In this document: one piece after another, positions 55,324 to 64,000 of the stretch | How the letters are laid out: each line of letters starts with the position of its first letter | Numbering within the stretch: position 1 is the stretch's first letter | Assembly: GCF_009796845.1 (NCBI RefSeq) | Contig: NZ_CP047025.1 | Span: 868,001-932,000, forward strand | Direction of reading: 5' to 3' | Source: Cobetia sp. L2A1 | GTDB lineage: Bacteria > Pseudomonadota > Gammaproteobacteria > Pseudomonadales > Halomonadaceae | Length of the DNA stretch: 64,000 bases | Notes under the pieces: generated by a model | Databases searched by the model: none | What the model was told of the DNA's origin: nothing | Seen by the model: the letters and a program-made list of their open reading frames with translations, nothing else | Program-made: the position numbers and the translations under genes

Positions 55324-55785
55324 TCAGGAAATGACGATCATGGGCTGGTCGAATTCGACAGGTTCACCGTCCTCGATGAGGATCGCTTCTACAACGCCAT
55401 CCTTGTCGGATTCGATCTGGTTCATCATCTTCATGGCTTCGACGATGCAGACGGTATCGCCTTTCTTGACGCTCTGGCCGACTTCAATGAAGGACTTGGA
55501 GCCCGGCGCCGGAGAGCGATAGAAGGAGCCGACCATTGGAGAGTTGACGGTATGGCCCTGCGGTGCAGCCGGAGCAGCCGGCATCTCAACGCCCGCGGCA
55601 GCCGGAGCGGCCTGCTGCTGCATCGGCTGCTGCATCATCATCGGGGCCTGCATCATTGGCTGCTGAGCAAAGCCTTGCGGATGACGGCTGATACGGACGG
55701 ATTCTTCGCCTTCCTGGATCTCGATTTCGCTGATGTTCGACTCTTCGAGCAGTTCAATCAGCTTCTTGACCTTGCGGATATCCAT
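55324..55785 (-). CDS. accB: acetyl-CoA carboxylase, biotin carboxyl carrier protein
   Basis: A 153-residue carrier. The N-terminal part ([20 protein letters not shown]) binds AccC. The C-terminal biotinyl domain carries the lysine in [15 protein letters not shown]. Between them lies an unusually Met/Gln-rich linker (about residues 40-62, with [15 protein letters not shown]) followed by Ala/Pro. The ATG at 55785 matches the family start. It is preceded by aroQ 162 bases upstream, an order common in gammaproteobacteria. Confidence 0.96.
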   Translation of the reverse strand: MDIRKVKKLIELLEESNISEIEIQEGEESVRISRHPQGFAQQPMMQAPMMMQQPMQQQAAPAAAGVEMPAAPAAPQGHTVNSPMVGSFYRSPAPGSKSFIEVGQSVKKGDTVCIVEAMKMMNQIESDKDGVVEAILIEDGEPVEFDQPMIVIS

Positions 55786-55946
55786 GACATTAGTCCCGAT
55801 GTAAAAGTGGCTGGAAAAGGGTGAGTACAGTCGTGCTGCATTCGGTTTTGAAAAAGCTGCGGGCGACAGTCCCGATGGCTGTCCCGATCGTCAATCTGAC
55901 CGGTGAGTCTATGTGTCAGGTCAAAAGAAGACCTGATGGCAATGCG

Positions 55947-56390
55947 TTAGCCGCTGGCAAGATCGTTCAGGGCTGCTTCAAGCGCCATGTCATAACCATG
56001 AGCGCCAAATCCCATGATGACGCCGCGTGCCACATCGGAAAAATACGAATGATGGCGGAATGCTTCGCGAGCATGGGTATTGGATAGATGCAGCTCAATA
56101 AAGGGGATGGCAACACCAAGCAGGGCATCGCGCAGCGCTACGCTGGTATGGGTAAAAGCCGCCGGATTGATCAGAATGATGGCGGTACCGTCCTCGCGAG
56201 CAGCATGGACTCGCTCGATCAGCACATGCTCGGCATTGGACTGTAGCCAGTCCAATTGATGCCCGGCCTCGCTGGCACGAAGGCTGAGACGCACCCGGAT
56301 CTCGTCCAGAGTGGTCGTGCCATACACATCAGGCTCACGGGTGCCCAGCAGATTCAGGTTGGGGCCGTTGAGTACCAGGATGTGTGCCAT
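55947..56390 (-). CDS. aroQ: type II 3-dehydroquinate dehydratase
   Basis: A 147-residue enzyme of the shikimate pathway that dehydrates 3-dehydroquinate. The signatures are [19 protein letters not shown] with the catalytic tyrosine, [18 protein letters not shown] and the histidine in [13 protein letters not shown]. The ATG at 56390 begins the conserved part; no strong ribosome site is apparent beyond AGGGAC about 6 bases upstream. It heads the aroQ-accB-accC group. Confidence 0.96.
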   Translation of the reverse strand: MAHILVLNGPNLNLLGTREPDVYGTTTLDEIRVRLSLRASEAGHQLDWLQSNAEHVLIERVHAAREDGTAIILINPAAFTHTSVALRDALLGVAIPFIELHLSNTHAREAFRHHSYFSDVARGVIMGFGAHGYDMALEAALNDLASG

Positions 56391-56691
56391 GAAAGTCCCT
56401 TCTGTCAGCAGATGCCGAGTCGTAAGCTCGCTGAGCTGTTAACCCTTGAGGAAAGTGCAAAGATACCGTCACTATCCGCGACGTTTACCTATTGAGCGTA
56501 GGCTGTTACCGCAGTGACGCGGATTCTGCCGAAATTCTCGAACGCTGTCCAGTTTGGCACCGAACCTGTTTTCTGCCGCTTCCCTGTTCATCTATTGAGG
56601 AACGGATGAAGCGCATGCGCACGCCACATGGGGTTGGCCTGCTTCGTGCGCACGGTAACGGGCGGCAATCACGCGTGATCTGTTGAACGTA
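56391..56691. other. 301-bp intergenic region before aroQ
   Basis: Lies between dsbD and aroQ on the minus strand and should hold the aroQ-accB-accC promoter. I see no clear hexamers, hairpin with U-tract or gene. Confidence 0.45.
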
Positions 56692-58686
56692 TCATTCACC
56701 ACGCTGCTGGCGGAGGACCTTATCCAGATGTGGGCCTAGCTGCTCTGCATTCACTTCACCTTGGATGCGTGCGTCACGTAGCTCCTGATCATCGGCAAAG
56801 AACAGCAGGCTCGGCGGACCGAAAAGACCGAAGGACTTGAGCAGCGATTGAGTTTCATCGCCAGTACCGGTGACATCGGCGCGGATCAAGTGAAACTGGC
56901 GCAGTTGGCTGGCAACCTCAGGAAATACTTCTCGTTCCATGACCTTGCAGGAGATGCACCAGTCAGCATAGTAGTCGACAAAGACCGGCTGGCCGCGGCT
57001 GGCGGCTAGTGACAGCTCGCGATTGAGTGCATCCATATCAGTCACGGTAGTGAAATCAAGTGCCTCGCGTTTCGCGTTATCGCCAGATGATGCACCACCG
57101 GTGAAAGGTAGTAGCGGACGTAGTGGGTCTGTCGCACCACCGGCCACGCCGAGCAGGCTGATCATGCCCCAGCCAAGCGTGACAAGCCCCAGTGCCTGAC
57201 GAGCACGCGCCCAACCTTGCGGCGCCGCCGAGAGTGCACCAAGCGCCACGCCGGTGCCGATGGCAAGGGCTGCCCAGCCGAGCAGCGCCAGCGGGGCAGG
57301 CAATAGACGCTCTATCAGCCATAGCGCGACGCCTAGCATCAGTAGCCCGAAGGCCTGCTTGATGCCCTCCATCCAGCGACCGGCCTTCGGTAACAGGCTA
57401 GCGCCAAAGGTTCCAACCATTATCAGTGGCACGCCCATGCCCAGCCCTAATGCAAAGAGCGCCAGCCCTCCCTTGAGTGCATCACCGCTGGCCGAGAGAT
57501 AGACCAGTGCACCCGCCAAGGGAGCCGAGACACACGGCGAAACCACCAGGACTGACAATGCCCCCGCAAGAGCCAGTCCGCCGGGACCTGCCCCCATCAA
57601 GCGCGACTGCAAGCCATCGAGGCGTGAGTGCAGCCCCCCCGGTAACCGCAGGTTGAACGCGCCGAACATGGCGAGTGCGAATACGGCAAAGAGCCCGGCG
57701 AAGGGAATCAGCACTGTCGGTGACTGCAGGTGCGCTTGCAGGTTGAGGCCAGCGCCGAACAGACCCATCAAGGTGCCTGCGGCAGCATAGGTCAGTGCCA
57801 TGCCCAGAGCGTAGCTTGAAGACAGCAGCAGGGCGCGCGGGCGACTCGGGCGCTGACCGACGATGATCGAGCTCAGAATGGGGATCATCGGCAGCACACA
57901 GGGAGTGAAAGTCAGCCCAAGGCCTGCGAGGAAGAACAATCCAAGCGCCGTGATGAGGCTTGCATCGATAAACAATGCGCTGAAACCTGCATCCGTGCCG
58001 GATACCGTCGTTGTTGATGCGGTTTCGCTCCTGGCCTTATCGCTGCCTATGTCGCTATCGTTGACCGCGACGGACTTGTCATCAGGCGCGTTGGCAGAGG
58101 GCGTCGGCATCAGATCAGAAAACTGGGCAGGTGCACTTTGCTCGCCTGCGTCGAGCGTTACGGTTTCCGGTGGATAGCAGAGCCCTGCATCGGCGCAGCC
58201 CTGAAAGGTCAGCGTCAGAGGGACTGGCCCATTATAGGTACCCTTGAGAGGGATGCGTATGACCATCGGGCCATGGAAGACCTGCACTTCACCCATATAC
58301 GGGTCTTGCTTGAATTCACCAGGCGGCAGGTCTGCCTTACCCAGTTCAGCCTCGCTGTTGTCAGAGGAAAAGGCGAACTGATGACGATAGAGGTAATAAC
58401 CATCTGCGCTAGTAAAACCGACGTAGAGCGTATTGCCTTCACGCCAGGCGCGCGGAGTAAAGGCTTCGCTGACGGGCAGGAAGTCGCTGCTGCTATCGCC
58501 ACCAAAAAGCCCCGACGATGAAGACGCGCCGGAAGACGAGGAGCCATTGCCGAACAGGCCCGCATGGGCGGGTGTCGATGCACTCAGCACGGCGAAGGCC
58601 AGTAGCAGGGCGACAACAGTTGCCGCGAGTCGGCGCAGCAATGATGAGCTGAGTGGAGCGTAGCTTTCTAGAAACGGACGAAGCAC
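56692..58686 (-). CDS. dsbD: thiol:disulfide interchange protein DsbD
   Basis: A 664-residue inner-membrane reductase that passes electrons from cytoplasmic thioredoxin to periplasmic DsbC and cytochrome c maturation proteins. In order: a signal peptide ending near residue 42, a Ser/Gly-rich segment (GNGSSSSGASSSSG), the periplasmic alpha domain with the cysteine pair in FQGCADAGLCYPPETV, eight membrane helices including LTFTPCVLPMIPILSS and VVSPCVSAPLAGAL, and the gamma thioredoxin domain with DYYADWCISCKVMEREVF. The start is a GTG with AAGGA 7 bases upstream. All six redox cysteines are present. Confidence 0.95.
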   Translation of the reverse strand: MLRPFLESYAPLSSSLLRRLAATVVALLLAFAVLSASTPAHAGLFGNGSSSSGASSSSGLFGGDSSSDFLPVSEAFTPRAWREGNTLYVGFTSADGYYLYRHQFAFSSDNSEAELGKADLPPGEFKQDPYMGEVQVFHGPMVIRIPLKGTYNGPVPLTLTFQGCADAGLCYPPETVTLDAGEQSAPAQFSDLMPTPSANAPDDKSVAVNDSDIGSDKARSETASTTTVSGTDAGFSALFIDASLITALGLFFLAGLGLTFTPCVLPMIPILSSIIVGQRPSRPRALLLSSSYALGMALTYAAAGTLMGLFGAGLNLQAHLQSPTVLIPFAGLFAVFALAMFGAFNLRLPGGLHSRLDGLQSRLMGAGPGGLALAGALSVLVVSPCVSAPLAGALVYLSASGDALKGGLALFALGLGMGVPLIMVGTFGASLLPKAGRWMEGIKQAFGLLMLGVALWLIERLLPAPLALLGWAALAIGTGVALGALSAAPQGWARARQALGLVTLGWGMISLLGVAGGATDPLRPLLPFTGGASSGDNAKREALDFTTVTDMDALNRELSLAASRGQPVFVDYYADWCISCKVMEREVFPEVASQLRQFHLIRADVTGTGDETQSLLKSFGLFGPPSLLFFADDQELRDARIQGEVNAEQLGPHLDKVLRQQRGE

Positions 58687-59067
58687 AAAAGCATCCTTTT
58701 ACAGTGCCGGAGGCCGCTGTGGTGGCCTGTCGCAAGATATGGAGCCAGTAGCGGGAGAGTGCCAGCGGCGAATGGCGCCTAGTGAAAGATAGCGTCGACG
58801 CCGTGTGATGTCGGTCATGATCACAGAGGATGACTTGCACCCAGATGAATATGCCTCTATGTAAACATCATCATCCTCGTGTATCTGGTTTACCTCGCAG
58901 AGTGCGACTGGCACACGCAGAGGCGCATGATAGGATAGGAAGTACGTCATGAGTACCGGCGATAGATGCATCACGGATACCCACATCTGCTTCAGGTCTT
59001 ATCGCACGTCTTTTTTACTCGTATTTACACAAGGCCTTGCTACAAGGCCTTCTACAAGGAAAAACGC
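58687..59067. other. 381-bp divergent intergenic region
   Basis: Between dsbD (-) and the DUF2333 gene (+). It must hold both promoters. No confident hexamer pair, operator or small gene was recognised; open frames here are short and lack ribosome sites. Confidence 0.45.
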
Positions 59068-60171
59068 ATGGCCCTATTCGGTAAAGGCAGCAAGAGCGGC
59101 GCAGGTCGCGACGTGCTGGAAACGCCTCAGTATGGCTGGATCTGGAAACCCCTGGTCGGCCTGTTCATCATTTACCTGCTGGTCTGCGTCGGCCTTGGCA
59201 TGTATTGGAGCTCTGAGCCGGACGAGTTCAATGTTGATCAAGCCACCCGTACCGAACTGGCGCGTGTGCATGGTCTCGCCGTACCGCAAGCCAGTGTTGA
59301 CGGTGAATCCGTTGCACCTGCCTTCGAAACTCTGCCGACGGGTACCGCGACGGTCGCTACGTTGATGACGCTCAATGACACTCTGCTGCACAAGCCGGGT
59401 GGTTATCTGAAGAATGACATCGCGCCGCCCGGGCTGTGGCTCGATAATATGCCCAACTGGGAATATGGCGTGCTAGTGCAGATACGCGACATGACACGTG
59501 AGCTACGCAAGGAATTCAGCCGCTCTCAGTCCCAGTCCAGTGATGACAAGGCGCTGGGCAAGGCTGAATCACTGCTGTTCATCGACGCCAATGCCTGGAT
59601 GTTGCCGAAAGCCGAAAATGAGTACGCCGATGCCAATCGCCAACTGGGTGACTATCTCAAGCGTCTGAGTGATGACACGCAGAACAATGGTCAGTTCTAT
59701 TCGCGTGCCGATAACCTGGCTGCGTGGCTATCTGATGTCGAGAATCGTCTTGGCTCGCTGTCACAGCGCCTCTCTGCCAGCGTTGGCAAATCTCAGCTCA
59801 ATCTGAGTCTGGCCGGTGACAAGAATGCTACGTCGGCCAAGAACACGGAAACGGAAGAAGAGATCAAGACCCCGTGGCTCGAAATTGATGATGTCTTCTA
59901 TCAGGCACGTGGTACCTCATGGGCGCTGATTCATCTGCTCAAGGCAGTGCGTCATGACTTCCACGGCGTACTGGAAGACAAGAACGCCGTGACCTCCATC
60001 GATCAGATCATTCGTGAGCTGGAATCTACCCAGACGGATATCGGCAGCCCGGTGATACTCAATGGTTCCGGTTTTGGCTTCTTCGCCAACCACTCTCTGG
60101 TCATGGCCAACTATATCGCCCGTGCCAACTCTGCCATCAGCGACCTGCGTAGCCTGCTGGAAAATGGCTGA
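59068..60171 (+). CDS. DUF2333 family membrane-anchored protein
   Basis: A 367-residue protein of the DUF2333 family. A single N-terminal helix (WKPLVGLFIIYLLVCVGLGM, about residues 27-46) is followed by a large soluble domain with the conserved ALMTLNDTLLHKPGGYLKND-like stretch and LWLDNMPNWEYGVLVQIRDM. The domain is probably periplasmic. Function unknown. The ATG at 59068 has AAGGA 7 bases upstream. A strong terminator lies 59 bases after the stop. Confidence 0.85.
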   Translation: MALFGKGSKSGAGRDVLETPQYGWIWKPLVGLFIIYLLVCVGLGMYWSSEPDEFNVDQATRTELARVHGLAVPQASVDGESVAPAFETLPTGTATVATLMTLNDTLLHKPGGYLKNDIAPPGLWLDNMPNWEYGVLVQIRDMTRELRKEFSRSQSQSSDDKALGKAESLLFIDANAWMLPKAENEYADANRQLGDYLKRLSDDTQNNGQFYSRADNLAAWLSDVENRLGSLSQRLSASVGKSQLNLSLAGDKNATSAKNTETEEEIKTPWLEIDDVFYQARGTSWALIHLLKAVRHDFHGVLEDKNAVTSIDQIIRELESTQTDIGSPVILNGSGFGFFANHSLVMANYIARANSAISDLRSLLENG

Positions 60172-60229
60172 TCGTCAGCGGTGTTGCCCTGCGAGTTAGT
60201 CTGAATTTCCTGAGTGTCCTGCGCAGAAT

Positions 60230-60265
60230 CAAAAAAGCCCCCGTCAATGACGGGGGCTTTTTTTA
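60230..60265. terminator. bidirectional intrinsic terminator
   Basis: The arms AAAAAAGCCCCCGTCA and TGACGGGGGCTTTTTT form a hairpin between converging DUF2333 and ppa. Confidence 0.88.
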
Positions 60266-60313
60266 CGACTGCTCGGCAACCTGCAGGCAGGTAACGACAG
60301 TCACCAGAAGGAG

Positions 60314-60844
60314 TTAGTCTTTCTGGTAGGCAGCAGCGGCCTTCACGATTGCAGCGCGGGCAGCATCAGCGCCGTCCCAGGAATCGATCTTGACCCACTT
60401 GCCTTTCTCGAGATCCTTGTAGTTCTCGAAGAAGTGCGCAATCTGCTGACGCAGCAGTTCCGGCAGATCAGTGACCTCATGCACGTCGTCATACAGCGAG
60501 GTCAGCTTCTGGTGCGGCACGCAGACCAGCTTGGCGTCTTCACCAGCTTCGTCGCTCATGTTCAGAATGCCGACCGGACGAGCGCGAATGACGCTGCCAG
60601 GCGCGACTGGGTAAGGAGTCACAACGAGGGCATCGAGGGCATCGCCATCGTCAGCCAGGGTGTTCGGGATATAACCGTAGTTGGCCGGATAGAACATCGG
60701 AGTGGCCATGAAACGATCCACCATGAGCGCATCGATATCCTTGTCGATCTCGTACTTGATCGGCGCGTGATTGGCCGGAATTTCGATCGCTACGTAGACG
60801 TCGTTCGGCAATTCCTTGCCAGCGGGGATCTTGTCGAAACTCAT
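60314..60844 (-). CDS. ppa: inorganic pyrophosphatase
   Basis: A 176-residue family I pyrophosphatase that hydrolyses PPi to phosphate. The signatures are [28 protein letters not shown] and the metal-binding [11 protein letters not shown]. The ATG at 60844 has AAGGA 7 bases upstream and the protein begins [15 protein letters not shown] as in other gammaproteobacteria. A PPi-type phosphofructokinase lies 2 kb away and would draw on the same PPi pool. Confidence 0.96.
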   Translation of the reverse strand: MSFDKIPAGKELPNDVYVAIEIPANHAPIKYEIDKDIDALMVDRFMATPMFYPANYGYIPNTLADDGDALDALVVTPYPVAPGSVIRARPVGILNMSDEAGEDAKLVCVPHQKLTSLYDDVHEVTDLPELLRQQIAHFFENYKDLEKGKWVKIDSWDGADAARAAIVKAAAAYQKD

Positions 60845-61150
60845 TGTCGAGTCCTTGGGTTTGCGGGTTGAAGGCCTGCGGAGCAAAATTCCGCTGAATT
60901 ATACGAACTGGCAGACCATTTTGCCATTATGCCATGCCCTGCTGGCGGCTGTTGCACCATCGAGTGATGGCGTTACATGAGTAAGCAGGTAACACTTGGC
61001 CACATCTAGCGCCGTCAGGTGCGCTCAGACCGCCCTGGAAGTGATGTTGGCGTGTTACGTTCAAGAATAAAGAGTACCGAGCCAGCGAAATCGTGACAGC
61101 AGAATCGAGACAGCGGCACCTGGTTTTTAGAGACAGTTAAGGAGACCGCC
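60845..61150. other. 306-bp divergent intergenic region
   Basis: Between ppa (-) and the PP2C-kinase fusion (+). No gene, hairpin or confident promoter was recognised apart from the AAGGAG ribosome site at 61139-61144. Confidence 0.45.
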
Positions 61151-62878
61151 TTGGCGGATGCAGAGCTTTCCCTCAGTTATGGCCAGGCCTTTGTGGCACC
61201 GGATCGCAAGCGACATCGCAGTTCGATGTCGCTTGAGATTCCCACCGAACGTGGCCCGTTGGCGGCCAAGGGCGGGTGTGCGCTGATCGCGGACACCACC
61301 AGCAAGAATGCGATTGCCAAGCAGGCGGGTGATCTTGCCGTGCGTGGCTTCCTGGCTGACTACTTTGCGACACCTGATAACTGGAGCGTCAAGTATTCTG
61401 CCACGCGGGTGCTGCGTGCCTTGAATAGTTGGTGCTATAGCCAAAGTCGCTTTGTGCGTGGCGGTAGCTACGTCACCTCGATATCGGCGGTTATCTTTCG
61501 CGGCCAGTCGGCGCATCTGTTTCATGCCGGCGATACCGTGGTATTTCGTCTGCGCGGTGGCGAGTTTGAACAGATCTCCCGGGATCATGTCACGGACCTT
61601 GGCGGCTATCGCTATCCGTCGCGTGCGCTGGGAATGGATGTCAATCTCGATATTGATTACATCGAGCTGCCTCTCAAACAGGGCGATATTTTCCTGCTGA
61701 CCACTCAGGCCGTCCGTGGCACATTGCTGCCGTCGGATTTCGTTTCATTGATTCGTGCTGATGTGTCTGATCTCGATGCTGCCAGTGAGCGCCTGGCGCA
61801 TGCTGCCGCCGAACGTGCCGATGAGCGTGGCTATACCGCTGATCAGTTCTGTTTCCAGTTGGTGCGTATTGACCGGTTGGCGAGTGCTGCCAATGATACG
61901 CCCGGCCGTGTCTACGGCGACTTACCGGTGCCACGCGAGCTGGAACCGGGGGATCGCCTCGATGGACTGGAAGTGCTTGAGGTGATGTCGCGTAGTGCAC
62001 GAGTGCGTGTTTACAAGGTGCGTGACCTCAAGAGTCGACGCGTCATGGTGATGAAAGCGCCAAGTCCGGAGTTGTCGCTCAAGAATGCTTATCTGGAGCA
62101 CTTCCTGCTGCAGCAGTGGGTGGTAGATCGAGTCAACTCGCCCTTTGTGGTCAAGGTGATGGAGCCCTCACGCCCACGGGATCATCTCTACTATCTGTTG
62201 GAACACCTGGAAGCCCGTACCTTGACCGACTGGGCGCGTCAGCATCCTCAAGCCAATCTTGGACAGCGTCTCGATATCGCGCGTCAGTTGGGAAAGGCCG
62301 TGCATGCACTCAATCGACGCGAGGTATTGCATCAGCTGATTCATCCCGACAACGTGATGATCGATCGTCACGGGAAGGTGGTACTGGTGGACTTCGGGGC
62401 GTGCCACCTGCGCGAAGGCGATGGACACGAGAGTGCCGGACCGCTGGCACGCCAGGTCGGGTTGACTGAGCACAGCGCGCCGGAATATGCGCTGGGCGCT
62501 GAGATCAGTCGACGCAGTGATCAGTACGGGCTGGCGTCGGTGATCTACTGGCTGTTGACGGGCATGCAGCCCTATTCCCAGTCGCTAGAGCAATTACGTA
62601 CCCAGACTGATCTCGAATTGTTGGAATATCAGTCGGCGCGTATGCGCAATGCCGAGGTGCCACAGATGCTGGACGAGGCTTTGAAGCGTGCGTTGGATCC
62701 TCAGCGTACGTTGCGTTTCCGGCGTCTGTCGGAACTGTTGTATGCCCTGCGTCTGCCACAGCAGGACCCCGGCAAGGCGTTGACGCCTTCAGAGGCGATA
62801 CGCGAGCCGGCCAATTTCTGGCAGGGCGTGGCCGGTATCCTGTTGTTGTTGCTAGTGCTGTCGTGGCTGCTCAAATAG
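61151..62878 (+). CDS. PP2C-like / protein-kinase-like fusion, probably catalytically degenerate
   Basis: A 575-residue protein. Residues 1-240 resemble a PP2C phosphatase, about 265-545 a Ser/Thr kinase, and a C-terminal helix (GVAGILLLLLVLSWLLK) anchors it in the membrane. The layout matches the bifunctional kinase/phosphatase of pseudomonads. Key residues are altered: the PP2C ADG is ADT (LIADTTSK), the metal-binding TDG is TQA (LLTTQAVRG), and the N-terminal NQD equivalent is absent. In the kinase the catalytic HRD/HQD is HQL (LHQLIHPDNVMID), while DFG (VDFGACHL) and APE remain. The start is a TTG with AAGGAG 6 bases upstream. The frame is intact over its whole length. Confidence 0.88.
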   Translation: MADAELSLSYGQAFVAPDRKRHRSSMSLEIPTERGPLAAKGGCALIADTTSKNAIAKQAGDLAVRGFLADYFATPDNWSVKYSATRVLRALNSWCYSQSRFVRGGSYVTSISAVIFRGQSAHLFHAGDTVVFRLRGGEFEQISRDHVTDLGGYRYPSRALGMDVNLDIDYIELPLKQGDIFLLTTQAVRGTLLPSDFVSLIRADVSDLDAASERLAHAAAERADERGYTADQFCFQLVRIDRLASAANDTPGRVYGDLPVPRELEPGDRLDGLEVLEVMSRSARVRVYKVRDLKSRRVMVMKAPSPELSLKNAYLEHFLLQQWVVDRVNSPFVVKVMEPSRPRDHLYYLLEHLEARTLTDWARQHPQANLGQRLDIARQLGKAVHALNRREVLHQLIHPDNVMIDRHGKVVLVDFGACHLREGDGHESAGPLARQVGLTEHSAPEYALGAEISRRSDQYGLASVIYWLLTGMQPYSQSLEQLRTQTDLELLEYQSARMRNAEVPQMLDEALKRALDPQRTLRFRRLSELLYALRLPQQDPGKALTPSEAIREPANFWQGVAGILLLLLVLSWLLK

Positions 62879-62923
62879 TCGTCTAGTGCTGATGACTCAT
62901 GTCTTTTTAGGCTAAGCCAGCGC

Positions 62924-62960
62924 AAAAAAAGCCCCGCACAGTGTCCTGTGAGGGGCTTTT
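62924..62960. terminator. bidirectional intrinsic terminator
   Basis: AAAAAAAGCCCC and GGGGCTTTT arms with inner GCACAG/CTGTGA pairing lie between the converging kinase-like gene and the phosphofructokinase. Confidence 0.85.
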
Positions 62961-62981
62961 GCCTGACGATGAATCGATCGA

Positions 62982-64000
62982 TCAGATCGAGAATGGCGTC
63001 AGCTTCTTCTCGACCTTGGCCAGCGTCAGCTTGGCGACAGCCGGCAGGCCATTGACGAAGGGCGGGAAATCTTCGCCCTGAATCAACGGAGACAGATACT
63101 GACGGCAAGCTTCAGTGATGTAGAAGCCATCTTCACTGATGTAATTCAGCGGCATGAACTTCTCATGGTTGGCGATCTGCTCAAGCGGCGCCTCGATGAT
63201 ATCCCATGCGTAGTTGTCACCCTCGCCGAGGCGACGAATCGCCGGCATTACGGCGTTCTTGCCGGCCAGTGCCATTTCTACCGCGGCACGACCCGTGGCA
63301 TACGCCTGCTCGACATCGGTCCTGGAGGCGATGTGGCGCGCCGCGCGTTGCAGGTAATCTGCGACGGCCCAGTGGTACTTGTAGCCCAGATCCTGCTTGA
63401 CCATGCCGGCGAGTGTCGGCGCAACGCCGCCCAGCTGGCGGTGACCGAAGGCATCGGTGTTACCCGCATCCGCGAGGAAGGTACCGTCTTCGTAGCGCGC
63501 ACCTTCCGACACCACGACCACGCAGTAACCGTACAGGTTGACGCACTCATCAACGCGTGCCATGAACCGCTTACGATGGAAGGCGACTTCCGGGAAGATG
63601 ACGATATGCGGCGGCTGGGTGGCATCTTCGCCTGCCAGTGCACCGGCAGCAGCGATCCAGCCTGCGTGACGGCCCATGACTTCCAGGATGAACACCTTGG
63701 TAGAGGTGGCACACATGGAAGCGATATCGAGACCCGCTTCACGGGTGGAGGTGGCGATGTACTTGGCCACGCTGCCAAAGCCCGGCGAGTTGTCGGTGAT
63801 CGGCAGATCGTTATCCACGGTCTTGGGCACGTGGATGGCCTGGATCGGGTAGCCCATCGTTTCTGACAGCTGTGACACCTTCAGGCAGGTGTCAGCACTG
63901 TCGCCGCCACCGTTGTAGAAGAAGTAACGGATGTCGTGGGCCTTGAATACCTCGATCAGACGCTCGTACTGGGTACGATGGTCTTCGATGCTCTTGAGCT
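62982..64000 (-). CDS. 6-phosphofructokinase, PPi-dependent type, 3' part
   Basis: The C-terminal 340 or so codons of a phosphofructokinase whose start lies beyond the window; the frame is open to base 64000. The active-site segment FYNGGGDSADT has Asp where ATP-dependent enzymes have the second Gly of GGDGS, and PKTVDNDLPITDNSPGFGS has Lys where they have Gly (PGTIDND). Both changes mark the PPi-dependent group. Further conserved parts are EVMGRHAGWIAAAGAL and DAFGHRQLGGVAPTLA. It would interconvert fructose-6-phosphate and fructose-1,6-bisphosphate reversibly. The family is certain; PPi use is inferred from the two residues. Confidence 0.9.
   Translation of the reverse strand, partial: LKSIEDHRTQYERLIEVFKAHDIRYFFYNGGGDSADTCLKVSQLSETMGYPIQAIHVPKTVDNDLPITDNSPGFGSVAKYIATSTREAGLDIASMCATSTKVFILEVMGRHAGWIAAAGALAGEDATQPPHIVIFPEVAFHRKRFMARVDECVNLYGYCVVVVSEGARYEDGTFLADAGNTDAFGHRQLGGVAPTLAGMVKQDLGYKYHWAVADYLQRAARHIASRTDVEQAYATGRAAVEMALAGKNAVMPAIRRLGEGDNYAWDIIEAPLEQIANHEKFMPLNYISEDGFYITEACRQYLSPLIQGEDFPPFVNGLPAVAKLTLAKVEKKLTPFSI

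Noticed and set aside
61460-61472. GGCGGTAGC match to the core of the RfaH ops element
   Set aside because: It lies inside the PP2C-kinase coding sequence, where it encodes conserved-position residues, and lacks the TG end of ops; chance match.

Overview
The window is a dense stretch of a gammaproteobacterial chromosome. Gene content and order point to the Halomonadaceae (Halomonas/Cobetia type): crcB-serS-cysG, bioB-bioF-bioH-bioC-bioD, prmA-dusB-fis next to purH, an Entner-Doudoroff pgl-eda pair, and a phosphofructokinase with the residues of the PPi-dependent class. This placement is inferred from protein resemblance and synteny; no search was run. I see no integrase, transposase, phage gene or CRISPR array, so the window reads as core genome with a few unusual insertions and remodelled genes.

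Layout. 1-1200: end of pgl, then eda (+). 1210-6312: a minus-strand group with panE, topB and an unrecognised 634-residue membrane protein. 6580-9507: a homocysteine methyltransferase and a SEC-C/repeat protein (+). 9715-14233: ampG (-), rfaH and a SlyD-like isomerase (+), an orphan transcription unit that looks like a Csr/Rsm-type small RNA, a ComEA-like protein (-) and pyrF (+). 14429-19405: a SIMPL protein, then a cobalamin block (btuF on +; cobO and btuB on -) headed by a clear cobalamin riboswitch. 19561-26460: nupC, a CPA1-type antiporter and the large FAD/Fe-S protein YdiJ (-). 26816-33249: a ProC-like protein, crcB, serS, a shortened CysG/SUMT and an acyl-CoA dehydrogenase (+). 33388-36021: an Mpo1-like protein, rnk, ynfA, a small membrane protein and tRNA-Leu(UAG). 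36145-41077: the biotin operon (-), with a promoter flanked by two BirA-type operators, facing comF. 42146-46697: srkA, folE, folX, a cold-shock/membrane protein and gabD (+). 47095-49674: a second small-RNA candidate, glsA (-), a DUF2061 protein and a secreted amidohydrolase. 49823-58686: purH, fis, dusB, prmA, accC, accB, aroQ and dsbD (-). 59068-64000: a DUF2333 protein (+), ppa (-), a PP2C-kinase fusion (+) and the 3' part of a phosphofructokinase (-).

How the genes fit together. Biotin synthesis (bio operon) and biotin use (accB-accC) lie about 13 kb apart. Vitamin B12 uptake (btuB, btuF) and adenosylation (cobO) sit under one riboswitch or next to it. Central carbon use is represented by pgl-eda and the PPi-type phosphofructokinase, and ppa consumes the same pyrophosphate.

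Most notable observations: the PP2C-kinase fusion at 61151-62878 appears to have lost catalytic residues in both halves; two orphan transcription units have GGA-rich hairpins of the kind bound by CsrA/RsmA; the CysG homologue has lost its dehydrogenase/chelatase equipment; several genes are followed by long perfect hairpins without U-tracts; and short tandem repeats that include the stop codon occur at gene ends.
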